Assembly: GCF_029543085.1 (NCBI RefSeq) | Contig: NZ_CP119967.1 | Coordinates: forward strand, 1,452,501 to 1,516,500 | DNA length: 64,000 bases | Direction: 5' to 3' | Source: Pseudomonas sp. A34-9 | GTDB taxonomy: Bacteria; Pseudomonadota; Gammaproteobacteria; Pseudomonadales; Pseudomonadaceae | Notes under the pieces: generated by a model | Told to the model about the DNA's origin: nothing | What the model saw: only the letters and a program-made list of their open reading frames with translations | The model's database searches: none | Program-made: the position numbers and the translations under genes | In this document: positions 44,861-54,232 of the stretch, one piece after another | Layout: every line of letters starts with the position of its first letter | How positions within the stretch are numbered: position 1 is the stretch's first letter

Positions 44861-46051
44861 CTATGCGTTGGGCAATGCTGTATTCCGGCGACTCGCCGCC
44901 GCCGTCACCGCATAACCAATCAACGCCGCCAAAATCGACCCGGTCAAAATCCCCATCCGGTCCATCCCGGCGTAATCGCTAACGCCCGGCTCAAAGGCCA
45001 GCGAACCGACGAACAGGCTCATGGTGAAGCCGATGCCGCACAGGATCGCCACGCCCAGCACCTGACCCCAGTTAGCGCCTTGGGGCAGGGCGGCGATGCC
45101 GGTTTTAACGGCGAGCCAAGTCAGGCCGAACACGCCGACGGTCTTGCCCAGCAGCAGGCCTACCGCAATGCCCATCGGCACATGGTGGGTGAAGCTTTCC
45201 ACCGTGACACCGGTCAGCGACAGGCCAGCGTTGGCGAAGGCGAACAGCGGCAGAATGCCGTACGCGACCCAGGGATGCAGCGCGTGTTCCAGCGTCAGCA
45301 GTGGCGAAGGCTCAGCGTTTTTCGTGCGCAGCGGGATGCAGAAGGCCAGGGTCACGCCGGCCAGCGTCGCGTGGACACCGCTCTTGAGGACGCAAACCCA
45401 CAGGATCAGTCCGATGATCATGTACGGCCCAAGCTTGACCACTCCGAGCCGGTTCATCGCCACCAGCGCCGCGATGCACGCTGCCGCCAGACCCAGCGAC
45501 AGGGTCGACAGTTCGCCCGAGTAGAAGATTGCAATGATCACGATGGCGCCGAGGTCATCGATGATCGCCAGGGTCATCAGGAACAACTTCAGCGACACAG
45601 GCACGCGCTTGCCGAGCAGGGCCAGCACGCCGAGGGCGAAGGCGATGTCGGTGGCGGTCGGGATCGCCCAGCCGTCGAGGGCTGCCGGATTGTCACGGTT
45701 GAGGAACCAGTAAATCAGCGCCGGCACCAGCATGCCGCCGATAGCAGCCGCGCCGGGCAGGACGATTTGCGACGGCTTGGACAACTGGCCGTCGAGGACT
45801 TCGCGCTTCACTTCCAGGCCTATAAGCAGGAAGAACATCGCCATCAGACCGTCGTTGATCCACAGCAGCAGCGGTTTAGCGATTTTCAACGCGCCGATCT
45901 GCGCCACCACCGGGGTGTCGAGCAAGCCGGTGTACAGCCACGACAGTGGCGAGTTGTTGATAATCAGGGCCAGGATGGCTGCGGCGATCAATAACAGACC
46001 GCTGGCAGCTTCCAGCTGAAAGAAACGCGTGAAAGTGCTACGCAGAGGCAA
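44861..46051 (-). CDS. nhaA: Na+/H+ antiporter NhaA
   Basis: A 396-residue, 12-segment antiporter that expels sodium in exchange for protons. The sodium-site region [15 protein letters not shown] and the antiporter residues in [13 protein letters not shown] (paired Asp) are present. The frame opens at a TTG at 46075, but a GGAGAG site 6 bases before the TTG at 46051 favours a start giving [19 protein letters not shown]. coli NhaA is 388 residues. Confidence 0.92.
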   Translation of the reverse strand: MPLRSTFTRFFQLEAASGLLLIAAAILALIINNSPLSWLYTGLLDTPVVAQIGALKIAKPLLLWINDGLMAMFFLLIGLEVKREVLDGQLSKPSQIVLPGAAAIGGMLVPALIYWFLNRDNPAALDGWAIPTATDIAFALGVLALLGKRVPVSLKLFLMTLAIIDDLGAIVIIAIFYSGELSTLSLGLAAACIAALVAMNRLGVVKLGPYMIIGLILWVCVLKSGVHATLAGVTLAFCIPLRTKNAEPSPLLTLEHALHPWVAYGILPLFAFANAGLSLTGVTVESFTHHVPMGIAVGLLLGKTVGVFGLTWLAVKTGIAALPQGANWGQVLGVAILCGIGFTMSLFVGSLAFEPGVSDYAGMDRMGILTGSILAALIGYAVTAAASRRNTALPNA

Positions 46052-46302
46052 GGTCGCTCTCCATCGAATCGTCAAAAAGGTGGGACACCCTAACCCGTAC
46101 TGTTAGTTGTTAAAACAAAAGTTATATTCTTTTTTGTTATATGTCGTTACAAGGTGTCTGGCCCAAGCCACGGTGAGCCTAGCAGTTGTCTGACATATTG
46201 AGACTCAGCTGTATCTGTGCGCGCTATAGGATTTTTCCTAAGCTGATGAGTGAGCCTTTTGTACACATTCATCTTCTGCCCGATTCAACGAGAACCATCA
46301 CC

Positions 46303-47397
46303 ATGAGCGACAACCGACAGTGGGCCCGCGAAGCCATCCGCATCATCGAGGCGGATTTTCAGCGAAGCGCCGACACCCACCTGATCCCCTTGCCGCTGCC
46401 AGGTTTTGCGGGCATCGAGTTATATTTCAAAGATGAATCAAGCCACCCGACCGGCAGCCTCAAACATCGGCTGGCGCGTTCGCTGTTTCTCTATGCGTTA
46501 TGTAACGGCTGGCTGAAACCGGGGGCGCCGGTGATCGAGGCGTCCAGCGGTTCAACGGCGATTTCCGAAGCTTATTTCGCGCGGATGCTTGGTTTGCCGT
46601 TTATTGCGGTGATGCCGGCGACCACCTCCAAAGAGAAGATCGCGCAGATCGCTTTCTACGGTGGCCAAAGCCACCTGGTGAAAGATCCTACGCAGATCTA
46701 TGCCGAATCCGAACGTTTGGCCCGTGAGCATGGCGGCCATTTCATCGACCAGTTCACCTACGCCGAGCGCGCGACCGACTGGCGGGCTAACAACAACATC
46801 GCCGAATCGATCTTCCAGCAGATGCGCTATGAGAAACATCCGGAACCGAGCTGGCTGATTTCCAGCCCCGGCACCGGCGGCACCACGGCAACCCTTGGTC
46901 GTTACGTGCGCTACCGCCAGCACTGCACCCGCGTGTTGTGCGCCGATGCCGAGCGCTCGGTGTTCTTTGATTACTACCAGACCGGCGACGCCGATTTGCG
47001 CCTCGATTGCGGTTCGCGTATTGAAGGCATTGGCCGGCCACGCGTTGAGGCGTCGTTCCTGCCCAAGGTGATCGATGCGATGGTCAAGGTGCCCGACGCC
47101 TTGTCGCTGGCGGCCATGCATTATCTGGCGCAGCGTCTGGGACGGCATGTCGGCGGTTCGAGCGGGACTAATCTGATCGGCGCCTTGATGGCAGCGCAGC
47201 AGATGAAAGCGGCGGGGGAGTCGGGGTCGATCGTGGCGATTCTGTGCGATGGCGGCGAGCGTTATGCCGACACGTATTACGATCAGGCTTGGCTGAAGGC
47301 GCAGGGGTATAAGTTGAGTGGGTTGATCGAAGCGGTGGCGGCGAGTGCCGAGCGCGGTGAGCCGCTGCCTGATTCAGTCTTGCGCGCCAATATCTAA
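46303..47397 (+). CDS. PLP-dependent cysteine synthase/desulfhydrase family protein
   Basis: A 364-residue fold type II PLP enzyme. The lysine lies in [13 protein letters not shown], the phosphate-binding loop in the [13 protein letters not shown] glycine-rich motif. Related enzymes make or degrade cysteine (CysK, Cds1). The ATG at 46303 gives the expected [11 protein letters not shown] start. Reaction is not assigned. Confidence 0.85.
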   Translation: MSDNRQWAREAIRIIEADFQRSADTHLIPLPLPGFAGIELYFKDESSHPTGSLKHRLARSLFLYALCNGWLKPGAPVIEASSGSTAISEAYFARMLGLPFIAVMPATTSKEKIAQIAFYGGQSHLVKDPTQIYAESERLAREHGGHFIDQFTYAERATDWRANNNIAESIFQQMRYEKHPEPSWLISSPGTGGTTATLGRYVRYRQHCTRVLCADAERSVFFDYYQTGDADLRLDCGSRIEGIGRPRVEASFLPKVIDAMVKVPDALSLAAMHYLAQRLGRHVGGSSGTNLIGALMAAQQMKAAGESGSIVAILCDGGERYADTYYDQAWLKAQGYKLSGLIEAVAASAERGEPLPDSVLRANI

Positions 47398-47416
47398 AGG
47401 CGAACGCAGAAACCAA

Positions 47417-47506
47417 TGTGGGAGCGAGCCTGCTCGCGAAGGCGCCATCTCATTCAACATCATCGTTGACTGAAATACCGCTTTCGCGAGCAGGCTCGCT
47501 CCCACA
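47417..47506. repeat. REP-like inverted repeat, family 3
   Basis: TGTGGGAGCGAGCCTGCTCG faces CGAGCAGGCTCGCTCCCACA around about 45 bp, between convergent gene ends. Confidence 0.85.
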
Positions 47507-47535
47507 GGGTTTTGTGCTTCACCCACTAGAGTTGA

Positions 47536-49149
47536 TCAGGCTTCCAGGCCCAGGATGTCCCGCGCCACAGCTTCAGCAATGCGAATCCCGTCAACACCCG
47601 CCGACAGAATCCCGCCCGCATAACCCGCGCCTTCACCGGCCGGGAACAAGCCTTTCACGTTCATGCTCTGCAGCGTTTCGTTACGGGTAATCCGCAATGG
47701 CGAAGAGGTGCGCGTCTCGATACCAGTCAACACCGCATCATGCAGCGAATACCCGCGAATCTGCTTCTCGAACGCTGGCAAGGCTTCACGGATCGCTTCA
47801 ATGGCAAAATCCGGCAGTGCCAAGGCCAGATCACCCAGCGCCACGCCCGGTTTGTACGACGGCTCGACTTCGCCCAACTCGGTCGAAGGAATGTCGTTGA
47901 TGAAGTCGCCAACCAGTTGTGCCGGCGCCTTGTAATCGCTGCCGCCAAGAATGAAGGCGTGGGATTCCAGACGTTCCTGCAACTCGATGCCGGCGAGCGG
48001 GCCGCCCGGGTAATCGACTTCCGGGGTGATGCCGACAACGATGCCGGAGTTGGCATTGCGCTCGTTACGCGAGTACTGGCTCATGCCGTTGGTGACCACG
48101 CGGTTCGGCTCGGAGGTCGCCGCGACCACGGTGCCGCCCGGGCACATGCAGAAGCTGTAGACCGAACGGCCGTTCTTGGCGTGGTGCACCAGTTTGTAGT
48201 CGGCAGCCCCGAGTTTCGGGTGGCCGGCGTACTTGCCCAATCGCGCACGGTCGATCAGCGACTGCGGGTGCTCGATGCGGAAGCCCACCGAAAACGGCTT
48301 GGCTTCCATGAACACGCCACGGCTGTGCAGCATGCGGAAGGTGTCGCGGGCGCTGTGGCCGAGGGCCAGAACCACGTGTTTCGAATGCAGGGTTTCGCCG
48401 CTGGCAAGTTCCACGCCGACCAATTGACCGTCTTCGATCAGCACGTCGGTGACGCGCTCCTGGAAGCGCACTTCGCCGCCCAGTTCACGGATCTGCTCGC
48501 GCATGTTTTCAACCATGCCGGTCAGACGGAACGTACCGATGTGCGGCTTGCTGACGTAGAGGATTTCTTCCGGCGCGCCGGCCTTGACGAATTCGTGCAG
48601 GACTTTGCGACCGAGGAATTTTGGGTCCTTGATCTGGCTGTACAGCTTGCCGTCAGAGAATGTGCCCGCGCCGCCTTCACCGAACTGCACGTTCGACTCG
48701 GGGTTGAGTACGCTTTTACGCCACAGGCCCCAGGTGTCCTTGGTGCGCTGACGCACTTCGGTGCCACGCTCGAGGACGATCGGCTTGAAGCCCATTTGGG
48801 CCAGCAACAGGCCGGCGAAGATTCCGCACGGGCCGAAACCGACGACGATCGGGCGCTGGCTCAGGTCGCTTGGCGCCTGACCGACGAACTTGTAGCTGAC
48901 ATCCGGCGCCACGTTGACGTTACGGTCGTCGGCGAACTTGCCCAACACTTTGGCCTCGTCGCGCACTTGGAGGTCGATGGTGTAGATGAAGCACAGTTCG
49001 GAGGACTTTTTGCGCGCGTCGTAGCTGCGCTTGAACAAGGTGAAATCGAGCAGATCATCGCTGGCGATACCCAGACGTTGCACGATGGCAACGCGCAGGT
49101 CTTCTTCGGGATGGTCGATTGGCAGCTTGAGTTCAGTGATTCGTAACAT
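47536..49149 (-). CDS. NAD(P)/FAD-dependent oxidoreductase (COG2509-like)
   Basis: A 537-residue dehydrogenase-like protein with a FAD-binding Rossmann motif (VVGFGPCGIFAGLLLAQMG, about residue 99) and a C-terminal GEGAGYAGGILSAGVDG. It begins with an N-terminal alpha/beta domain of about 95 residues. Substrate is unknown. The ATG at 49149 is the family start. Confidence 0.85.
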   Translation of the reverse strand: MLRITELKLPIDHPEEDLRVAIVQRLGIASDDLLDFTLFKRSYDARKKSSELCFIYTIDLQVRDEAKVLGKFADDRNVNVAPDVSYKFVGQAPSDLSQRPIVVGFGPCGIFAGLLLAQMGFKPIVLERGTEVRQRTKDTWGLWRKSVLNPESNVQFGEGGAGTFSDGKLYSQIKDPKFLGRKVLHEFVKAGAPEEILYVSKPHIGTFRLTGMVENMREQIRELGGEVRFQERVTDVLIEDGQLVGVELASGETLHSKHVVLALGHSARDTFRMLHSRGVFMEAKPFSVGFRIEHPQSLIDRARLGKYAGHPKLGAADYKLVHHAKNGRSVYSFCMCPGGTVVAATSEPNRVVTNGMSQYSRNERNANSGIVVGITPEVDYPGGPLAGIELQERLESHAFILGGSDYKAPAQLVGDFINDIPSTELGEVEPSYKPGVALGDLALALPDFAIEAIREALPAFEKQIRGYSLHDAVLTGIETRTSSPLRITRNETLQSMNVKGLFPAGEGAGYAGGILSAGVDGIRIAEAVARDILGLEA

Positions 49150-49246
49150 GGCGAGGATCCGGGTTCGCGGGGCGCACAACTGCGCCAGGGCGTTTGAAGG
49201 CCGCGATTATAAGCCGCAAAGGCCGGATCCGGTGAGGCTAAAACGC

Positions 49247-49900
49247 TCAGTCGTTGCGCGATCCGCCGAAATACCCGCAACCGCGCTGCACCTGACCGTC
49301 GATGCGCAACTCGGCGCTCATGTGTTGCACGCTACCGGTGCTGCTGTCGACGCAGCGCTGCGGCGCGACCCACAACTCGATGCGCTGGTTGTTGGCTTCG
49401 CTGCTCAGATTGAAACGGCCGTCGCCCAGTTGTTCTTCAACATACGGCACGGCAAGCGGCGGCTGGCCCTCACGGTCGATGACCATGCCTTTGCCGCTGA
49501 CTTTGACGTTCCACTCCGGGCCATGACCGGCGGCGCGCAGGATCAGCAGTTTGAAATTGGCGTCATCGCACGCGGTGCCGGAGCGCTCGACGCGATACAA
49601 CTGGGTGAGGTCGAGGCGGTCGCCGGCGACTTTGCCGCGTACGTCGGCGAACAGTTTGCCCTGCTCATCGGCGAGGGTTGCAGCCTCTTGCAGGATGCTG
49701 GTGCCGCCGATGTCGTTGATCACGTATTGGCGTTGATCCTGACACGGCTGGAACACCAGTTTGCCGTCGACCGCCGTCAGTTGCCCCTGCATTCGCGTCT
49801 GCCCGACATGCGAGGCACTTTCACGCTGGCCATCGAACAATTGGCAGGCGGCAAACAACGGCAGCAAGGCAACAAGGACTAACGAACGGGCAACACGCAT
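49247..49900 (-). CDS. Lipoprotein, unknown function
   Basis: A 217-residue protein with lipobox LLPLFAACQL (Cys about 20). The mature part is beta-rich, with repeated V/D/G-rich strands and four or so cysteines (CQDQRQY, CDDANF, RCVDSS, GCGYFGG). No domain is recognised with certainty. The ATG at 49900 is preferred. Confidence 0.7.
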   Translation of the reverse strand: MRVARSLVLVALLPLFAACQLFDGQRESASHVGQTRMQGQLTAVDGKLVFQPCQDQRQYVINDIGGTSILQEAATLADEQGKLFADVRGKVAGDRLDLTQLYRVERSGTACDDANFKLLILRAAGHGPEWNVKVSGKGMVIDREGQPPLAVPYVEEQLGDGRFNLSSEANNQRIELWVAPQRCVDSSTGSVQHMSAELRIDGQVQRGCGYFGGSRND

Positions 49901-49959
49901 CTTCGGCTCTCCAGACAAGTGCCGCCACGTTACGCAGCCTGACCGTTCATCACAAGGGT

Positions 49960-50559
49960 TTAGCCCACGTGAAATGTCTGACCGGTTTGCAAGCCTTCAA
50001 CACTTTTCGCGTAGGCCAAAGCCACATCCGCCGCCGGAACCGGCTTGTAACCACGGAAATACGGCGCATAGCTGCCCATCGCTTCCAGCAGGACGGTCGG
50101 GCTGATCGAGTTCACGCGCAGTCCACGCGGCAGTTCGATGGCGGCCGCGCGCACGAAGCTGTCCAGTGCGCCATTGACCAGCGCCGCCGACGCGCCACTG
50201 CGGATCGGGTCATGACTGAGGACGCCGGTGGTGAAGGTGAACGAAGCACCGTCATTGGCGAATTCGCGGCCGATCAGCAGCAGGTTGACCTGGCCCATCA
50301 GCTTGTCTTTGAGGCCCATGGCGAAGCTGTCTTCAGTCATCTCACCCAGCGGGGCGAAGGTCACGTTACCGGCCGCGCAGACCAGTGCATCGAACTTGCC
50401 GGTCTGTTCGAACAGCTTGCGGATGGACGCGCTGTCGCTGATGTCGACGTTGAAATCACCGCTGTTGCGGCCGATACGAATGACTTCATGACGTTGCGAC
50501 AGTTCTTTGTCCACGGCCGAACCGATGGTGCCGCCAGCGCCTATCAACAGAATTTTCAT
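49960..50559 (-). CDS. Short-chain dehydrogenase/reductase
   Basis: A 199-residue SDR with a nucleotide-binding glycine motif (LIGAGGTIGSAV) and an acidic or Ser/Arg second-strand end (RIGRNSGDFNVD). The catalytic YxxxK pair is not obvious (GALDSFVRAAAIEL), so it may be an atypical member. It is divergent from a LysR regulator 105 bp away. Confidence 0.85.
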   Translation of the reverse strand: MKILLIGAGGTIGSAVDKELSQRHEVIRIGRNSGDFNVDISDSASIRKLFEQTGKFDALVCAAGNVTFAPLGEMTEDSFAMGLKDKLMGQVNLLLIGREFANDGASFTFTTGVLSHDPIRSGASAALVNGALDSFVRAAAIELPRGLRVNSISPTVLLEAMGSYAPYFRGYKPVPAADVALAYAKSVEGLQTGQTFHVG

Positions 50560-50663
50560 CGTGCTGTGCCTCGAGTGATTGAACGAGGTTTCAGTCTAGA
50601 GTGGTTTTTTTTGTAGATAAGCGCACTAATGGGCAACCTTTGGTTTTCAAATGGAAACAATCC

Positions 50664-51578
50664 ATGAGCGAGATGGATGACCTCGCGGCGTTCGCCGTTC
50701 TGATCGAGGCCGGCAGTTTCACTTTGGCGGCGCAGCAACTGGGTTGCAGCAAGGGACAGTTGTCCAAGCGCATCAGTCAGTTGGAAGCGAGCTTTTCCGT
50801 GGTGCTGCTGCAACGCACGACCCGGCGTTTAAGCCTGACCGCGGCCGGCGCGGCTTTGTTGCCGCAAGCCCAGGCACTGGTCGTTCAGGTAGAAAAGGCA
50901 CGTCAGGCATTGGCCCGGCTGAAGGACGACATGGCCGGACCGGTGCGTATGACGGTGCCGGTGTCGCTGGGGGAAACCTTCTTCGATGGGCTGCTGTTGG
51001 AGTTTTCGCAGAAATATCCCGAGGTGCAGATCGAGTTGGAGCTGAACAATAGTTACCGCGATCTGTCCCGGGACGGCTTCGATCTGGCAATCCGCAGTGA
51101 AGTGGCCAATGACGAACGATTGGTGGCCAAACCGCTGCTGGCCTGGCAGGAAATGACCTGCGCCAGCCCGGCGTATCTCGAGCATTTCGGCGAGCCGACG
51201 ACGCCGCAAGCGCTGGCCGAGCACCGTTGTCTGCTCAACAGCCATTACAGTGGTCGCGAGGAGTGGCTGTATCACCAGCAACATGAGCTACTGCGCGTGC
51301 GGGTATCGGGGCCGTTCGCCAGCAACCATTACAACCTGCTCAAGAAAGCCGCGTTGACCGGGGCCGGTATCGCGAGATTGCCGTCGTACCTGCTGCAAGC
51401 GGAATTGGCCGATGGTCGATTGCGCTGGCTCCTGCGCGATTACCAGACCCGGCGCATGCCGATGTACCTGGTACACCCTTATCAGGGCGGCTTGCCGAAA
51501 CGCACGCAGGTATTGGCGGACTATCTGATTGGTTGGTTCAAGCGCAGCGGCGAGGCGCTGGATCGCCTCCAGCGCTGA
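50664..51578 (+). CDS. LysR-type transcriptional regulator
   Basis: A 304-residue LysR protein: N-terminal winged helix (FTLAAQQLGCSKGQLSKRISQLE, about residues 18-40) and a C-terminal effector domain. It is transcribed divergently from the SDR gene, the usual arrangement for a LysR regulator and its target; the effector is unknown. Confidence 0.92.
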   Translation: MSEMDDLAAFAVLIEAGSFTLAAQQLGCSKGQLSKRISQLEASFSVVLLQRTTRRLSLTAAGAALLPQAQALVVQVEKARQALARLKDDMAGPVRMTVPVSLGETFFDGLLLEFSQKYPEVQIELELNNSYRDLSRDGFDLAIRSEVANDERLVAKPLLAWQEMTCASPAYLEHFGEPTTPQALAEHRCLLNSHYSGREEWLYHQQHELLRVRVSGPFASNHYNLLKKAALTGAGIARLPSYLLQAELADGRLRWLLRDYQTRRMPMYLVHPYQGGLPKRTQVLADYLIGWFKRSGEALDRLQR

Positions 51579-51601
51579 CGTCGCTCCCACAGGGGATTTG
51601 T

Positions 51602-52078
51602 TTATTTTGCGAAGCGGCGTGCGATCAAGTGATCTATCGACAGCCTGCCAGGGCCACGAGCCATCAGAAACAGCAACACCGCCGCCCACGTGCCATGAGT
51701 CGGATACGCGTCCGGATACACAAACAGCTGGATGGTCAGCGTCATCCCCAGCAGCGCCAGGGCAGAAAAGCGTGTGGCGAAGCCGAGCAGAATCAGCATC
51801 GGGAAAAAGTGCTCGGCAAACGCGGCCATGTGCGCGGCGATTTCCGGCGATAGCAGCGGCACGTGGTATTCACTTTTGAACAGTGGAATCGTTGAGTCCG
51901 CCAGACGCGGCCAGCCGAGTTGAAAAGTCCCGTCAATCAGATCGATGGCCAGGCCTTCGACCTTGGTCTGCCCGGATTTCCAGAACACCGCCGCAATCGA
52001 AAAGCGCGCGATGAAAGCAATCAGACTGTGGGGGATTTTCTCCAGCAGCGCGATGGCGCGGAGGATGAGCGTGTTCAT
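51602..52078 (-). CDS. DoxX-family membrane protein (bufferin operon)
   Basis: A 158-residue protein with four membrane segments and the DoxX-type FWKSGQTKVEG. It overlaps the upstream DUF2063 gene by 4 bp. DoxX-like proteins accompany bufferin operons and are presumed to help in membrane redox or export steps; the role here is inferred from context. Confidence 0.85.
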   Translation of the reverse strand: MNTLILRAIALLEKIPHSLIAFIARFSIAAVFWKSGQTKVEGLAIDLIDGTFQLGWPRLADSTIPLFKSEYHVPLLSPEIAAHMAAFAEHFFPMLILLGFATRFSALALLGMTLTIQLFVYPDAYPTHGTWAAVLLFLMARGPGRLSIDHLIARRFAK

Positions 52079-52833
52079 GGCGATTCCTTGTCGTTCAGAT
52101 GAGTGATGGCGTTGTGTGCGATCAATAGGGCCAGGGTTTGACTGAGGTCGAACGCCGGGCTGTTTTGCGCCGCTGCCAGCAGTGACTGGCCATCGAGCAA
52201 TAGACGGATAAACACGCTGGCGCCGTGTTCGAGGGCAAACACCTCGACGTCCAGATGGTTACGCAAGACCAGGGCGTACTGCGTTTGGTGAATGTTGATG
52301 GCTTCAAGCGTTGCGTCGTGTTGATGCGCAGCCCAGATCGCGACAACGGCATGGCTTGAGTCGAGCAGGCGCAACGACGGGTGAAGTCCTAAGCACAGTT
52401 CGCTCAAAGAGTCGGGCGCAGACAGTGCGGCGGTGATTTTTTCCGGGTGTATCGGGCTGGCATCGGCGGCGTGGTAGGCGACGGTACGCAGGTGCTCGAG
52501 ACGTGCGACATCGGCCAGATAGGGCACGCTGAATGCCGGTTCAAACCTTTCGATGAAATCCGCAAAATCTTCGCCATAGAAGCTCATCAACGGACTGTGC
52601 GGTGGCCGAGCCTGTATGAACACGGCCGCCATGGCGCGGAAGAATTCCTCGCCAACCAATTGCGCAACCACCGGATAACTGTCGCCCAGAGCGTTGATCA
52701 GCGAACTCTGCACGTTGTTGCGATACACCGCGAAACGGCTCTCGGGATCAGCACCGTTGGCGCTGCACAGGCCTTCGGGGCAGGGCGATTGCACATCGAG
52801 CAGTGCCGCCGTGAAGGCCGCTTGCGTGCTCAT
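52075..52833 (-). CDS. DUF2063 (HvfC/BufC-like) partner of the MNIO enzyme
   Basis: A 252-residue protein with an N-terminal region of about 100 residues (RFAVYRNNVQSSLINALGDS) typical of DUF2063, which helps the MNIO enzyme bind its precursor. It overlaps the MNIO gene and the DoxX gene by 4 bp each, so all three are coupled. Confidence 0.9.
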   Translation of the reverse strand: MSTQAAFTAALLDVQSPCPEGLCSANGADPESRFAVYRNNVQSSLINALGDSYPVVAQLVGEEFFRAMAAVFIQARPPHSPLMSFYGEDFADFIERFEPAFSVPYLADVARLEHLRTVAYHAADASPIHPEKITAALSAPDSLSELCLGLHPSLRLLDSSHAVVAIWAAHQHDATLEAINIHQTQYALVLRNHLDVEVFALEHGASVFIRLLLDGQSLLAAAQNSPAFDLSQTLALLIAHNAITHLNDKESP

Positions 52834-53717
52834 GATCGACCCCCGACTTGCATCAGCAAGTCATCAGCCTGCCGCGCTTCGGCGAGCAAGACGCTGAAAA
52901 CCGGCACCTGATTGTCGCGTTCGATCAGCGTTGCCACCGGGCCTGTGCGCTCCAGCACTTGGCGGTACAGATTCCACACCGCCTGATCAATCGGCGCACC
53001 ATGATCGTCGATCAGCAAACGGTCGCCGAGACTGTCGCTATCTTCTGCAAAACCGGCCAGATGAATCTCGCCCACCGCGTGCAATGGCAAGGCTTCGAGA
53101 TAAGCCAATGGATCGCGCTGATGATTGATGCACGACACGTAGACGTTATTGACGTCGAGCAACAAGCCGCAGCCGCTGCGGCGGATGACTTCGGCAATGA
53201 AGTCAGCTTCGTCGAGGGTCGAGCGTTGAAAGGCCAGATAGGTCGCCGGATTTTCCAGCAGCATGCGGCGCCCGAGGGTGTTCTGCACCTGATCGATATG
53301 CTCGCAGACGCGGTGCAGCGTCGGTGTGTCATAGGCCAGTGGCAGCAAGTCATTGAGGAACACCGGGCCATGGCTGGACCAGGCCAGGTGTTCGGAAAAG
53401 GCGTGCGGTTGATAGCGTTCGATCAGTGCACCGAGACGCTTGAGATGTTGCACATCCAGCGGCCCTTCAGCGCCGATGGACAGCCCGACACCGTGCAGCG
53501 ACAGCGGGTACTGCTCGCGAATCAATCCGAGAAAATGATGAAACGGCCCGCCGGCCACCATGTGGTTTTCGGCGTGGACTTCGAAAAAACCGAGGTCCGG
53601 TCGGGACCCGAGCACTTCCCTGAAGTGCCCGGTCTTGAGCCCCAGCCCGGCGCGGGCAGGGAGCCCGGTGAGGGCTGCCTGAGTGTCGGAGAGGGCAGGT
53701 TTGTTGATTGTGAACAT
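52830..53717 (-). CDS. DUF692 MNIO enzyme (BufB-like)
   Basis: A 295-residue multinuclear iron oxygenase with conserved segments LSLHGVGLSIG, SEHLAWSS, LLDVNNVYVSCINH and VGEIHLAGF. These enzymes modify cysteines of small precursor peptides, giving copper-binding bufferins. The ATG at 53717 (GAGTGA upstream) is preferred over the GTG at 53726. It lies 25 bp after the precursor gene. Confidence 0.93.
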   Translation of the reverse strand: MFTINKPALSDTQAALTGLPARAGLGLKTGHFREVLGSRPDLGFFEVHAENHMVAGGPFHHFLGLIREQYPLSLHGVGLSIGAEGPLDVQHLKRLGALIERYQPHAFSEHLAWSSHGPVFLNDLLPLAYDTPTLHRVCEHIDQVQNTLGRRMLLENPATYLAFQRSTLDEADFIAEVIRRSGCGLLLDVNNVYVSCINHQRDPLAYLEALPLHAVGEIHLAGFAEDSDSLGDRLLIDDHGAPIDQAVWNLYRQVLERTGPVATLIERDNQVPVFSVLLAEARQADDLLMQVGGRS

Positions 53718-53742
53718 GATCGTCACTCAGGCAGGCCGCAGG

Positions 53743-54048
53743 TCAGGACTTGGCTTTAAACGCTTCCATCTGACCGAAGCCGGTCGGCGAGGTTTTGCTT
53801 TCAGTGGTCGTGCAAGTGCCTTTCGGAACGAGTTTCCAGGCGTTTGCCTGGTAGTCCATTTTCGCGGTGCCGGCACAAGTGGTGCCTGCACCTGCGGCGC
53901 AATCGTTATGGCCTTTCATTGCCACGCCGAAGCATTTTTCCATGTCGGCGTCAGCGGCGTGGACGGTCGATACGGCGGCCATACTCAGAGCGGAACCGAG
54001 GGCCAGAACCAGTGCAGTGGCGGACAGGGTGCGGGTGGTAGCAGTCAT
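53743..54048 (-). CDS. DUF2282 bufferin-like RiPP precursor
   Basis: A 101-residue exported precursor. A signal peptide (about residues 1-31, ending STVHAADA) precedes a core with four cysteines, C39, C50, C58 and C79 ([24 protein letters not shown]), the pattern of DUF2282 bufferins. Modified products are thought to sequester copper in the periplasm. It is first in a four-gene operon. Confidence 0.9.
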   Translation of the reverse strand: MTATTRTLSATALVLALGSALSMAAVSTVHAADADMEKCFGVAMKGHNDCAAGAGTTCAGTAKMDYQANAWKLVPKGTCTTTESKTSPTGFGQMEAFKAKS

Positions 54049-54078
54049 GATGTTTCTCCGAATTGAGCTTGGGTTTTA

Positions 54079-54095
54079 CAAGCGGTTTGCGCTTG
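54079..54095. promoter_or_regulatory. Inverted repeat upstream of the bufferin operon
   Basis: CAAGCG-GTTTG-CGCTTG, a 17-bp palindrome 31 bp before the precursor ATG. It is a candidate operator for a metal-responsive regulator. The regulator was not identified. Confidence 0.5.
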
Positions 54096-54232
54096 CTTGT
54101 CCCTCTAGAGAAACGACATGGCGATGCGTTACAGCGCAGCCGAATTTTTTTAGAAAAAAATGCAAAACCCTGAGTGTTCTATAGTCATTTCAACGGCCAC
54201 ATCGACAGGCCGATTTACCAGGACGGTATCTC

